The notes beneath the pieces are model-generated. The model was not told the DNA's origin. It saw only the letters and a program-made list of their open reading frames with translations, and made no database searches. Made by a program: the position numbers and the translations under genes. Source: Actinomadura madurae (GTDB lineage Bacteria > Actinomycetota > Actinomycetes > Streptosporangiales > Streptosporangiaceae). Taken from it: a stretch of DNA of 64,000 nucleotides. Where the stretch lies: NCBI RefSeq assembly GCF_900115095.1, contig NZ_FOVH01000024.1:57777-121776 (forward strand), written 5' to 3'. Below are positions 1 to 6,975 of this stretch, in pieces (the first letter of the stretch is position 1; each line of letters begins with the position of its first letter).

Positions 1-27
1 CGCGCGAGGCCGCCCGCTGACAGCGGC

Positions 28-807
28 TCAGGCCAGCCAGAACCCGGTGCGGGTCAGCCACAGGTCGAGCAGGCCCGCGTCGCCGTCCACCTCGACGCGG
101 GGCGCGGGCCGCCGGTAGAGGAGCATGAGGACGTCCGTGGCCGGACCGCGAACGGTGACCGCGGGCTTATCGGCAGCGCCGTCGCGCTGGGAAGTCGGCT
201 TGCCCCCGGTGAGGTCGACCAGCCACCGCGCCTCGCCCGCGTGGAACTGCAGCGTCCGGCCGGGGCCGAGCAGGCCGGGCGCGTCCGGCCCGGGCTCGTA
301 CGCCTCCGGCACGGTGGCGAACTCCATCCATTCGTCCACGCCGTCGATCGCGACGTCCTCGTCGAGCGTGTACTCGGCCCCGGTCGCCAGCGCGGCGTCG
401 GCCCGGTGCACGGCGGTCTCGAACGTCATGCGGCGGGCCCAGAAGTCGGCGGTCCGGCGGTCGATGTCGGACGGGTTCCACACCTCCACGCCGGGCCCGG
501 CCTCGAGCAGGCACGCGGCCAGCCGGGAGGCTCCCTCGGCGAGCCAGGGATCCAGGACCGCCCAGTCCTCGTCGGTGTATCCGGCCAGGTCGTTGGCGGC
601 CTTGTCGGAGACGGGCTCGGTGGCCCGCGTCCGGACGGCCGTCTCGGCCCACCGGTGGTCACCGCCGACGTGCCGGAGCAACTGGCCGAGGTTCCACCCG
701 GGACAGGAGGGCACCGGTGCGGTCATGTCCGTGTCCTTGGCGTGCGCTCTCAGCAGATCGGTCTGGGCGACGATCTCCTCGCAGTAGCGGTCGAACGGCA
801 GGAGCAT
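28..807 (-). CDS. Maleylpyruvate isomerase-family (mycothiol-dependent, DinB-like) protein
   Basis: A 259-residue protein of the actinobacterial MDMPI/TIGR03083 family. The N-terminal half is the helical metal-binding domain (CPGWNLGQLLRHVGGDH near residues 35-51, and TAVHRADAA further on, which supplies another His). The C-terminal half is the small MDMPI_C domain (PAVTVRGPATDVLMLLYRR). Family members use mycothiol or act as unassigned thiol transferases; the substrate cannot be read from sequence. It is a single gene, with ATG at 807 preceded on its own strand by a weak purine stretch. No neighbour suggests maleylpyruvate metabolism, so only the family call is safe. Confidence 0.8.
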   Translation of the reverse strand: MLLPFDRYCEEIVAQTDLLRAHAKDTDMTAPVPSCPGWNLGQLLRHVGGDHRWAETAVRTRATEPVSDKAANDLAGYTDEDWAVLDPWLAEGASRLAACLLEAGPGVEVWNPSDIDRRTADFWARRMTFETAVHRADAALATGAEYTLDEDVAIDGVDEWMEFATVPEAYEPGPDAPGLLGPGRTLQFHAGEARWLVDLTGGKPTSQRDGAADKPAVTVRGPATDVLMLLYRRPAPRVEVDGDAGLLDLWLTRTGFWLA

Positions 808-891
808 GAGTTGATCATAGGGACACGGTGCCTCTCCAGTGGTCGTTCACGCCGGTTCTCCGGCCTTGAGCAGGTGGGCGTCGAGCGATGA

Positions 892-1089
892 CCGGGGACG
901 ATCGGCATCGCCCCGAGCGCGAACATCAACCCGGACCGCGCTCGTCCGAGCCTCTTCGAACCCGTCCACGGCTCCGCCCCCGACATCGCCGGGCAGGGCA
1001 TCGCCAACCCGGTCGGCCAGATCTGGTGCGCCTCGATGATGCTCGACCACCTCGGCCACCCCCGCCGCTCCCTGACCCGTCTCGCAGCC
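892..1089 (+). pseudogene. 3' remnant of an isopropylmalate/tartrate dehydrogenase-family gene
   Basis: Reading the plus strand from 892 gives a clear C-terminal piece of the isocitrate/isopropylmalate dehydrogenase family: GTIGIAPSANI, then LFEPVHGSAPDIAGQGIANP, then an IW..SMMLDHLG block. This is the NAD-binding part of decarboxylating beta-hydroxyacid dehydrogenases (LeuB, tartrate or malate dehydrogenase). The frame is closed by a TGA at 889-891 just upstream, and nothing upstream encodes the N-terminal two thirds. Homology fades by about 1075, where it runs into the 3' end of the minus-strand lipoprotein gene. It is a decayed gene fragment, not a functional gene. Confidence 0.75.
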
Positions 1090-1821
1090 TCAGAGTTTGG
1101 CGACGATGAGCTTCGCGAACGGGATGGTGATGTGCTCGCGTTCGAACGCGACCTTCTTCTGGAAGCCGCCCGCCGACTCCCTGTCGAAGGTCACGATCTT
1201 CCCGGCCAGGGAGTAACGCACCTTCTCCTCGCTTGAGCGCTCGCGTTTCTGGTAGGCCGACGGTGTCGAGATCTTGAAGGTGATCCGGCCGCGCGCGCAC
1301 TGCACCTCGGTGGTGGTCCGGTCCGCGGCGCAGCCGTCCCCGACCTCGACGCTGTTGGTGCCGCCGGAAGGCAGCTCGCTCTCGGGCAGAGCGGTGACAC
1401 GCCTTCCGGCCGTCCGCTCATCGATCAGGACGGCCCCGTTCATCCCGGGAAGCCGGAAGGCGATGGTGCACCTGGCGCCTTTCGCGGTGACCTCGCGGCT
1501 GGACCCGATCAGGCTTATCTTGATGTCGCTCGATCTGTGGCTCACTTTCGTCGCCTGCGGAGGGACGGACCTGATCTCCGCCGCGGTCAGAAAGGAACAG
1601 GTCGCAGGCCACTGGTCGAACGCGAAATACCCGGACGAGTCGAATGCCGCCGGATAGCTGACGCGCTGCCCGGTGCCCTTCGCCGTTCCTATCTCGATCA
1701 CCGCGGGCGGCTCTGATGAGCAGCCGCCCACCGCGGCGCATGCCACGATGGCGAATGCCAGCCGCCCCGCGGTACTCGCTCCCGGAGCGCGTGCCGGTTC
1801 CCGCTTCTTGTCATTGCTCAA
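1090..1821 (-). CDS. Secreted lipoprotein, unknown function
   Basis: A 243-residue protein with a lipoprotein signal: basic N-terminus, hydrophobic stretch AGRLAFAIVACAAV, then a lipobox VGGC with Cys34 as the expected lipidated residue. The mature part carries a segment like the actinobacterial DUF3558 lipoproteins (FDQWPATCSFLTAAEI with a conserved Cys), followed by beta-rich sequence with paired cysteines (RCTIAF, GCAADRTTTEVQCARGR) that could form disulfides outside the membrane. The DUF3558 resemblance is my reading, not a confirmed match. No operon partner is visible. Confidence 0.7.
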   Translation of the reverse strand: MSNDKKREPARAPGASTAGRLAFAIVACAAVGGCSSEPPAVIEIGTAKGTGQRVSYPAAFDSSGYFAFDQWPATCSFLTAAEIRSVPPQATKVSHRSSDIKISLIGSSREVTAKGARCTIAFRLPGMNGAVLIDERTAGRRVTALPESELPSGGTNSVEVGDGCAADRTTTEVQCARGRITFKISTPSAYQKRERSSEEKVRYSLAGKIVTFDRESAGGFQKKVAFEREHITIPFAKLIVAKL

Positions 1822-1940
1822 GACTTCACCTACGCGATAGAAGTGACCTGTTACTGGATAGTCGAATCCGGCTTTCCGTCCGCTATCAGCGTCCTGTCTT
1901 CGCTGGTCAACGTCCTGTCGTCCACACAGGAGGTCCTGCC

Positions 1941-2294
1941 GTGATCAAGCCGTGGTGGCCGCTCGCCGGTCTGGCCGCCATCCAGCTCGGGGACGCCGCG
2001 ATGTGCCTGAAGCCCGCCGGCTTCATCCGCGCCTGCCTCACCGATGTCAGGTTCCCCCGCCGTTACTGGCGGCTGCTGCCCATCCTGAAAACGGCCGCGG
2101 CAGTGGGCCTCATGGCCGGGATCTGGATCGAGCCGCTGGCCGTCATCACCGCCGCCGCACTGGTCGCCTATTTCATCGTCGCCATCATTTTCCATATCCG
2201 CGCTCGCGACTTCGGACGCAACCTTTTCGTTAATGCCACGGGAATGCTCGTCCTCTGCGTACTCGTGCTGGCGGTCGTACTGCGCTCGGTATGA
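1941..2294 (+). CDS. DoxX-like small membrane protein
   Basis: A 117-residue, four-helix membrane protein. The GTG at 1941 is chosen because an AGGAGG-type ribosome site lies 8-14 bases upstream (about 1927-1933) and the protein then starts at the conserved WPLAGLAAIQLGDAAMC segment. The arrangement (helix 1 about 5-22, R..YWRLLPILKTAAAVGLMAGIW, helices 3 and 4) matches the DoxX-like/DUF4267 family of small actinobacterial membrane proteins. Its function is not known. The upstream region 1822-1940 holds a GCGTCCTGTC / ACGTCCTGTC near-repeat (about 1890-1920) of unclear meaning. Confidence 0.65.
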   Translation: MIKPWWPLAGLAAIQLGDAAMCLKPAGFIRACLTDVRFPRRYWRLLPILKTAAAVGLMAGIWIEPLAVITAAALVAYFIVAIIFHIRARDFGRNLFVNATGMLVLCVLVLAVVLRSV

Positions 2295-2524
2295 CGCACG
2301 ATGCGGCGGCATTAGCCGGAGTGGCCGGGCCGGACGAGATCGGACGCTCGCGCGAACCTCGGCGCCGGGACTCACCCGTCCGAGTGGCCGTTCATCGCGC
2401 CGCACGGTGCTCCCTGGAGTAGATCGGCGTTGAGCCGCTCTTTGACTAAATGTCGGTTTTGGGTGACGCTCCGTGAGCATTAACGGCACGTCAGCCGACA
2501 CACGGGAGGCCGACACCTAGGTGC

Positions 2525-3016
2525 ATGGGGGGCATCGTGAGTCAGGACGACAGGCGGGGCGCCGGGCAGGGTGCGGCCGGGACGATGCGCAAGCGGGGGG
2601 ACGACGGAGGGTCGAGCGAACTCGTCACCCCCGGCGGCAACACCAGGATCGCTGACGGTGTCGTCGCGAAGATCGCCACTACGGCCGCCAGGCAGGTCGG
2701 CGGCGTGCACGAAATGGGCGCGGGCGTATCCCGGGCGCTCGGATCGGTTCGGGAGCGTCTGCCGGGCGTGACGGCCGACAGCTCGCAGGGCGTGGCCGTG
2801 CAGGTCGGTGAGCGTCAGGCGGCTGTCGACATCGACCTGGTCGTCGAATACGGGCTGTCGATCCCCGACCTGGCCGCCGCCGTTCGCACCAACGTCGTCA
2901 ACGAGATCGAGCACATGTGCGGCCTGGAGGTCGTCGAGGTGAACATCACCGTGGACGACGTCCACATGCCCGGTGACGAGCCGGAGGCGCGGCCCGAGGA
3001 GTCCCGAGTTCGATGA
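2525..3016 (+). CDS. Asp23/Gls24 family envelope stress protein
   Basis: First gene of a six-gene Asp23-AmaP cluster. The 163-residue product has a low-complexity, charged N-terminus (1-40) followed by an Asp23 domain: G.TRIADGVVAKIATTAARQVGGV, a variable loop, GVAVQVGERQAAVDIDLVVEYG and a C-terminal amphipathic helix with HMCGLEVVEVNITVDDV. Asp23 proteins sit at the inner face of the membrane through AmaP, which is encoded at the end of the cluster. GTG at 2537 is an alternative start. The stop overlaps the next start by 4 bp, so the two are translationally coupled. Confidence 0.85.
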   Translation: MGGIVSQDDRRGAGQGAAGTMRKRGDDGGSSELVTPGGNTRIADGVVAKIATTAARQVGGVHEMGAGVSRALGSVRERLPGVTADSSQGVAVQVGERQAAVDIDLVVEYGLSIPDLAAAVRTNVVNEIEHMCGLEVVEVNITVDDVHMPGDEPEARPEESRVR

Positions 3017-3498
3017 ACTCTCCGACGGACGTCGTGGGCGCGTCCCAACAGCCCTGGTCAGGGGCCGCCGGCGAACCGGGTCCGGCCGGAGGGCAAGGGC
3101 CCTACGAGCCGGGGCTCGTCGCCGGGGCGGCGCGACCGGGCGCCCTGTCAAGCGAGAGACCGCCCGGCGGGACCAGCGCGGTGGCCGCCCGGTCATGGAC
3201 AGCGCCCAGCCGCCGGGAGCCGCTCGCGGAGCTGGCGGAGCGGGTCGCGGAGAAGGCCATGGCGTGCCCGGACGTACTGGGCCTGACGGCCGGTCCCCGC
3301 GGCTGGATCGTGACCTACCGCGTCGGGCCCCCGTTCGCGGGGGTCGCCGTTCACGAAGCGGTGATCGAGGTGGGGGTGGTCGTCCGGTACGGACGCCCGT
3401 TCGCCGAGATCGCCGAGGATGTACGGCGTCTGGTCAGTCCTCTTGCCGGTCGGAGGACGGTGGATGTGCTGATCGGGGACGTGGCCGATGGCGGGTAA
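3013..3498 (+). CDS. Asp23-like protein with long disordered N-terminus
   Basis: A 161-residue protein starting at an ATGA overlap with the preceding Asp23 gene. Residues 1-70 are Pro/Gly/Ala-rich and probably disordered. Residues 75-160 have an Asp23-like pattern (LAERVAEKAMACPDVLGLTAG, then a beta segment ending AVIEVGVVVRYGRPFAEIAEDVRRLV, then RTVDVLIGDV). It is more divergent than its two neighbours and lacks the long central loop. Probably another component of the membrane-attached Asp23 assembly; that role is inferred from family and operon position. Confidence 0.65.
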   Translation: MNSPTDVVGASQQPWSGAAGEPGPAGGQGPYEPGLVAGAARPGALSSERPPGGTSAVAARSWTAPSRREPLAELAERVAEKAMACPDVLGLTAGPRGWIVTYRVGPPFAGVAVHEAVIEVGVVVRYGRPFAEIAEDVRRLVSPLAGRRTVDVLIGDVADGG

Positions 3499-3522
3499 GC
3501 GTTAGCCGAGTGGGAGATCCAG

Positions 3523-3726
3523 ATGGATGTGAGAGTGCTGTGGCCCGTGGTCGGCCTGGCCTTCGGGGTGGCCCTGGGGTTCGCCGGAGCGTTCGGTGGT
3601 GCCGGGCCGTTCTTCCTCGTGCTGTTCCTGGGCGCGCTCGGGTTCGTGGTCGGCCGTGTCATCGAGGGCGGTCTCGACCTCCGGGAGATCTTCTCCCCGG
3701 GCGGCGCGGGACGGCGCCCGCGATGA
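3523..3726 (+). CDS. Small membrane protein of the Asp23 cluster (DUF2273-like)
   Basis: A 67-residue protein with two predicted membrane helices (VVGLAFGVALGFAGAFGG and FFLVLFLGALGFVVGRVI) and a short basic tail. Asp23 operons commonly carry a small two-helix protein of the DUF2273 type in this position, which supports the call. It has a GGGAG-type ribosome site at about 3511 and overlaps the next gene by 4 bp. Too short to place more exactly. Confidence 0.65.
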   Translation: MDVRVLWPVVGLAFGVALGFAGAFGGAGPFFLVLFLGALGFVVGRVIEGGLDLREIFSPGGAGRRPR

Positions 3727-4076
3727 CGAAGACCGAGCGGGGCAGGACGACGATTCGCGACCGGGCCGTCGCGCGCATCGTCGTCAAGGCCGCGCAGGAT
3801 GTCGAGGCGGTCGGCGGGCTCGGCCGGACGATCGCCGGCGTGCCGGTCCCCGGGCGGCGCCCCGCCCGCACCGAGGTGTGGGTGAACGGCGACATCGTCA
3901 CGGCCAAGGTCGCTCTGTCGGTGACGTACCCGATGCCGGTGCGCGCTGTCGCCCGCCGGGTGCGCCAGAGCGTCCGCGATCGGGTGATGGGATTGACCGG
4001 ACTCACCGTCCGGCAGGTGGACGTCGACGTAGCCGAGCTGGGGCGTCCGGCGGCGGGTGAGAGGACGGTGCTGTGA
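3723..4076 (+). CDS. Asp23/Gls24 family protein (third copy)
   Basis: A 117-residue minimal Asp23 domain. The start at ATG 3723 forms an ATGA overlap with the preceding gene. The order is typical: TTIRDRAVARIVVKAAQDVEAVGG, a short Pro/Arg-rich loop, WVNGDIVTAKVALSVTYPMPVRAVARRVRQSV and GLTVRQVDVDVAELG. It is closest in layout to the 2525-3016 protein but without the N-terminal extension, and is presumably a partner in a mixed Asp23 assembly anchored by AmaP. An open frame extends upstream of 3723, but the conserved domain and the coupling fix the start. Confidence 0.8.
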   Translation: MTKTERGRTTIRDRAVARIVVKAAQDVEAVGGLGRTIAGVPVPGRRPARTEVWVNGDIVTAKVALSVTYPMPVRAVARRVRQSVRDRVMGLTGLTVRQVDVDVAELGRPAAGERTVL

Positions 4077-4681
4077 CCGCGCACGCCGGTGCCCGGCCCG
4101 CCACCGAGCCGCGCACCCGCGTGACCGGTACGCGTAAGGCCGACCGGGCGGCCAGGCACGCGTTCCGTTCGCGCCGGGTGCCGTCGGCCCTCGCCGGGGC
4201 GCTGCTGATGGCGGCGGCCGGCGTGCTGACGGCGATCGAGGTCATCTCGGCGTTGCTGGACCGCCAGGCCCACATCTTCCCGCACGGGTGGGTGCAGGAC
4301 GCGGAGTGGAACGACTGGTACGTGCTCGCGATCTTCGCGACTCTGGCGCTGATCGGCGTCTTCTTCGTGCTGGCCGCCCTGCTGCCGGGCACGTCCCGGA
4401 TCGTCCCGCTGCACGGGCGGGACTCGGGCCTGGTCATGGGGGTGAGCAGGCGTGGGCTCAAGCGCGTCGTCGCCGCCGCGGCCGAAGGGGCGCCGGGCGT
4501 GTCGGGTGTCCGGAGGGTGCGGCTGCGCCGTCGGCAGGTGAAGGTGGTCGCGGAGACGCCCGTTCATGCCCCGGCGAGGCTGGACGAAGGGGTTGCCGAG
4601 GCCGTCCGTGAGCGGCTCGATCAGCTTGGGCCGCTGCCCAGTCGCTCGGTCGCGGTGCGGATGCAGCACCGGGAGGGGTGA
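4073..4681 (+). CDS. DUF6286-type membrane protein of the Asp23 cluster
   Basis: A 202-residue protein, GTG start with a GTGA overlap. An N-terminal basic region (1-45) is followed by two membrane helices (about 46-64, VPSALAGALLMAAAGVLTAI; and about 84-103, LAIFATLALIGVFFVLAALL) and a soluble C-terminal domain with alternating beta/helix pattern (GLVMGVSRRGLKRVVAAAAEG, VRRVRLRRRQVKVVAET, VRERLDQLGPL). The architecture matches DUF6286 proteins found beside Asp23/AmaP genes in actinomycetes. The C-terminal domain resembles that of AmaP, so it may be a second membrane anchor. Confidence 0.7.
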   Translation: MTAHAGARPATEPRTRVTGTRKADRAARHAFRSRRVPSALAGALLMAAAGVLTAIEVISALLDRQAHIFPHGWVQDAEWNDWYVLAIFATLALIGVFFVLAALLPGTSRIVPLHGRDSGLVMGVSRRGLKRVVAAAAEGAPGVSGVRRVRLRRRQVKVVAETPVHAPARLDEGVAEAVRERLDQLGPLPSRSVAVRMQHREG

Positions 4682-5265
4682 TGGTGATGGACCGCCGTCC
4701 CGCGCACGTCAACCGCACCGGCCTGATCCTGCTCGGCTTCGTCCTCGCCGCCGCAGGGGGCGGTGGCTTCGCCCGCGGCCTGGGCGCCTTCGGAGACACG
4801 CGGGCCTCCGCCCCGGTGCTCACCGGCCAGGCCCGCCGCTTCGCCGATGACCATGGCTGGTTCTGGCCCGCCGTCGCTGCGGCTGCCGTCGTCTTGGCGC
4901 TGCTGGGACTGGCCTGGCTGCTCATGCAGATCCGCTCGGGCCGATTGCGGGGCCTGGCGCTGGAGCCGGACGCCGAGGCCGGCACGACACGGGTGGAAGC
5001 CAAGGCCATCGCGGGCGCGCTCGAAGCGGAGATCGGAGAGTACCCGGGCGTGCACAGGGTGCGGGCACGGCTGATCGGTTCGTCCAAGCGCTCCGAGCTG
5101 CGCCTGAACATCGCCTACGGGCAGGATGCGGACCCCGCCGAACTTCGGCGGCGCATCCAGGACGAGGCCATCCCCCGGCTCTGCACCGCTCTCGAACGCG
5201 GGTCGATCCCCACCGTGGTGCGACTGCGGCCTCTACCCGGAAAGCAACCCGCAACCGTCATCTGA
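4678..5265 (+). CDS. amaP: Alkaline shock response membrane anchor protein AmaP
   Basis: A 195-residue membrane anchor for Asp23 proteins. Two membrane helices (about 13-32, GLILLGFVLAAAGGGGFARG; and about 61-84, FWPAVAAAAVVLALLGLAWLL) are followed by a cytoplasmic domain with VEAKAIAGALEAEIGEYPGVHRVRARLIG, SELRLNIAYG and RIQDEAIPRL, the usual AmaP pattern. ATG at 4678 overlaps the preceding stop by 4 bp; a second ATG three codons on is possible. It closes the coupled 2525-5265 cluster. No terminator hairpin is obvious after 5265. Confidence 0.8.
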   Translation: MMVMDRRPAHVNRTGLILLGFVLAAAGGGGFARGLGAFGDTRASAPVLTGQARRFADDHGWFWPAVAAAAVVLALLGLAWLLMQIRSGRLRGLALEPDAEAGTTRVEAKAIAGALEAEIGEYPGVHRVRARLIGSSKRSELRLNIAYGQDADPAELRRRIQDEAIPRLCTALERGSIPTVVRLRPLPGKQPATVI

Positions 5266-5467
5266 AACGCGGTGGCTCGGCGACGTGAACCGATCTTGGT
5301 TCCCGCGGTCACCACGTGGCCGGTTCGGATACCACCACGCCTCTCTACCGCCCGCCGCACGACGTGCGGAGCACCCGCCGCGCGACGGGGCAAGTATTCG
5401 TGGTGACGAACGTTTTGACGTTCCAGCAGGTCAGAGGGTTATCTGAAAATCCGTTGCCGGTCAGGCG

Positions 5468-5496
5468 TTGACCGTGGCCAGGCGCGTGCCTACTGT
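5468..5496 (+). promoter_or_regulatory. Candidate vegetative promoter of the sulfonate operon
   Basis: TTGACC (5468-5473), a 17-base spacer and TACTGT (5491-5496) form a good -35/-10 pair. Transcription would start near 5503, inside the palindrome at 5503-5518, and the first gene starts at 5533 with GGAGG at 5522-5526. The rest of 5266-5467 shows nothing I can name. Confidence 0.6.
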
Positions 5497-5502
5497 GCCG
5501 GG

Positions 5503-5518
5503 GGTAAGAGGTCTTACC
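5503..5518. promoter_or_regulatory. Candidate operator (FadR-type regulator site), copy 1
   Basis: GGTAAGAGGTCTTACC: perfect 7-base arms (GGTAAGA / TCTTACC) around GG, lying over the predicted transcription start of the operon. Related sites occur at 12366-12381 (12/16), 15171-15186 (10/16) and 18279-18294 (13/16). It is the most symmetrical copy. A repressor bound here would block initiation. The FadR-type regulator at 15210 is the natural candidate, but this is inferred from gene context. Confidence 0.6.
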
Positions 5519-5532
5519 TTTCGGAGGCAAGA

Positions 5533-5832
5533 GTGAATCAGCCACCCGGTTTCCTCGCTCACTACGAGGGGGACTCGGTCGCGGTCGCGGTCAGGGACGT
5601 CGCGGCCGGCCCGGCGCAGTGCGGCTACCTGCGCGGGCCGGACGCCGTGGACCTGGAGGTGCTCCAGGACATCCCGCTCGGGCACAAGGTCGCCCTCGTC
5701 GACATCCGGCAGGGCGAGGACGTGCGGGAGTACGGGGCCCGCACCGCGGTCGCGTCCGCGGACATCAGGAAGGGCGAGTACGTCCACGTTCACAACGTGA
5801 GGAGCGCGCGGTGGCAGAACAGCATGGCCTGA
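5533..5832 (+). CDS. suyA: SuyA-like small subunit of (R)-sulfolactate sulfo-lyase (UxaA/SAF family)
   Basis: A 99-residue SAF-domain protein (FLAHYEGDSVAVAVRDVAAG, LEVLQDIPLGHKVALVDIRQGEDVREYG), the usual length of the small subunit of two-part UxaA-family dehydratases/lyases. In the SuyAB system the small and large subunits together remove sulfite from (3R)-sulfolactate to give pyruvate. The SAF fold alone cannot separate sulfolactate from altronate or galactarate enzymes; the choice rests on the large subunit and on neighbouring sulfonate-type transport, TauE and sulfite-oxidase-like genes. GTG at 5533 has GGAGG six bases upstream. First gene of the operon; overlaps suyB by 22 bp. Confidence 0.65.
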   Translation: MNQPPGFLAHYEGDSVAVAVRDVAAGPAQCGYLRGPDAVDLEVLQDIPLGHKVALVDIRQGEDVREYGARTAVASADIRKGEYVHVHNVRSARWQNSMA

Positions 5833-6974
5833 CGGGATACCGCCGGGAGAACGGCACGGTCGGCATCCGGAACCACACGGTCATCCTCCCCGTCGACGAC
5901 CTGTCGAACGCGGCGGCCGAGGCGGTCGCGAAGGTCGTGCCCGGCACCCTCGCCCTGCCGCACGCCTACGGGCGGCTCCAGTTCGGCGAGGACCTCGAAC
6001 TGACCTTCCGCACGCTCATCGGCACCGGCCGCAACCCCAACGTGGGCAGCGTCGTCGTCATCGGGATCGAGCCGAACTGGACGAACCGGGTCGTCGAGGG
6101 CATCGCCAAGACCGGCAAGCGGGTCGAGGGCCTCGCCATCGAGGGCGTCGGCGACCTGCGCACCATCGAGCGGGCGTCCCGGATCGCCCAGCGGTTCCTC
6201 CAGGAGGACAGCGAGCGCGGCCGCGAGCGCGTCGAGCGCGGCGAGATCATGCTGTCGATCAAGTGCGGGGAGTCCGACACCACCAGCGGGCTCGGGTCCT
6301 GCCCGACCACGGCCGAGGCGGTCGACCGGTGGGTGGACGCGGGCGGCACCGTGCTGTTCGGCGAGACGAGCGAGCTGACCGGCGGCGAGCACCTGATCGC
6401 CGACCGCTGCGTGAACGACGAGGTCCGGGCCAGGTTCCAGGGCATCTACGACGACTACCTGGCGATGATCGAGCGGACCGGCGCCAACCTGCTCGGCTCC
6501 CAGCCCACGCAGGGCAACATCGCGGGCGGGCTGTCCACGATCGAGGAGAAGGCGATGGGCAACATCGCCAAGACCGGGTCCAAGCCCGTGATCGGCGCGC
6601 TCGGCCCCGCGGAGGAGCCGGAGTCGGGGCCCGGCCTGTACTTCATGGACACCTCCTCGGCCGCCGCCGAGTGCATCACGCTGATGGCGGCCGGCGGCGC
6701 GGCGATCCACCTGTTCCCCACGGGCCAGGGCAACGTCATCGGCAACCCCATCGAGCCGGTGATCAAGCTGACGGCCAACCCGTCCACGGCGGCGAACATG
6801 GGCGAGCACATGGACTTCGACTGCTCGGGCCTGCTGCGGCGGGAGATCTCGCTCCCCGAGGCGGGCGACGGCCTGATGGACGTCATCGACCGGACCGTCA
6901 ACGGCCGTCTCACCTGCGCCGAGTCCCTCGGGCACCGCGAGTTCGTGCTGACCCGCCTCTACCAGAGCGCCTGA
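5811..6974 (+). CDS. suyB: SuyB-like large subunit of sulfolactate sulfo-lyase (UxaA family)
   Basis: A 387-residue catalytic subunit of the UxaA/galactarate dehydratase family, which binds an Fe centre. It has the family landmarks GIRNHTVILPVDDLSN, LALPHAYGRLQF, QGNIAGGLSTIEEKAMGNIAKTG and FPTGQGNVIGNP. The central motif is KCGESDTTSGLGSCPT (from Lys151). Sugar-acid dehydratases usually read KCGGSD there, and KCGESDTT is what I associate with SuyB. GTG at 5811 is chosen for the GAGGAG-type site at 5798-5803 and the homologous N-terminus; it overlaps suyA. The actual substrate could be sulfolactate or the C4 analogue sulfomalate, given the fumarase- and SDH-like genes nearby. Confidence 0.65.
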   Translation: MAEQHGLTGYRRENGTVGIRNHTVILPVDDLSNAAAEAVAKVVPGTLALPHAYGRLQFGEDLELTFRTLIGTGRNPNVGSVVVIGIEPNWTNRVVEGIAKTGKRVEGLAIEGVGDLRTIERASRIAQRFLQEDSERGRERVERGEIMLSIKCGESDTTSGLGSCPTTAEAVDRWVDAGGTVLFGETSELTGGEHLIADRCVNDEVRARFQGIYDDYLAMIERTGANLLGSQPTQGNIAGGLSTIEEKAMGNIAKTGSKPVIGALGPAEEPESGPGLYFMDTSSAAAECITLMAAGGAAIHLFPTGQGNVIGNPIEPVIKLTANPSTAANMGEHMDFDCSGLLRREISLPEAGDGLMDVIDRTVNGRLTCAESLGHREFVLTRLYQSA

Positions 6975-6975
6975 C

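Noticed and set aside
5266..5467. Possible small gene in the gap before the sulfonate operon
   Set aside because: Short open frames here have no ribosome site or recognisable sequence.
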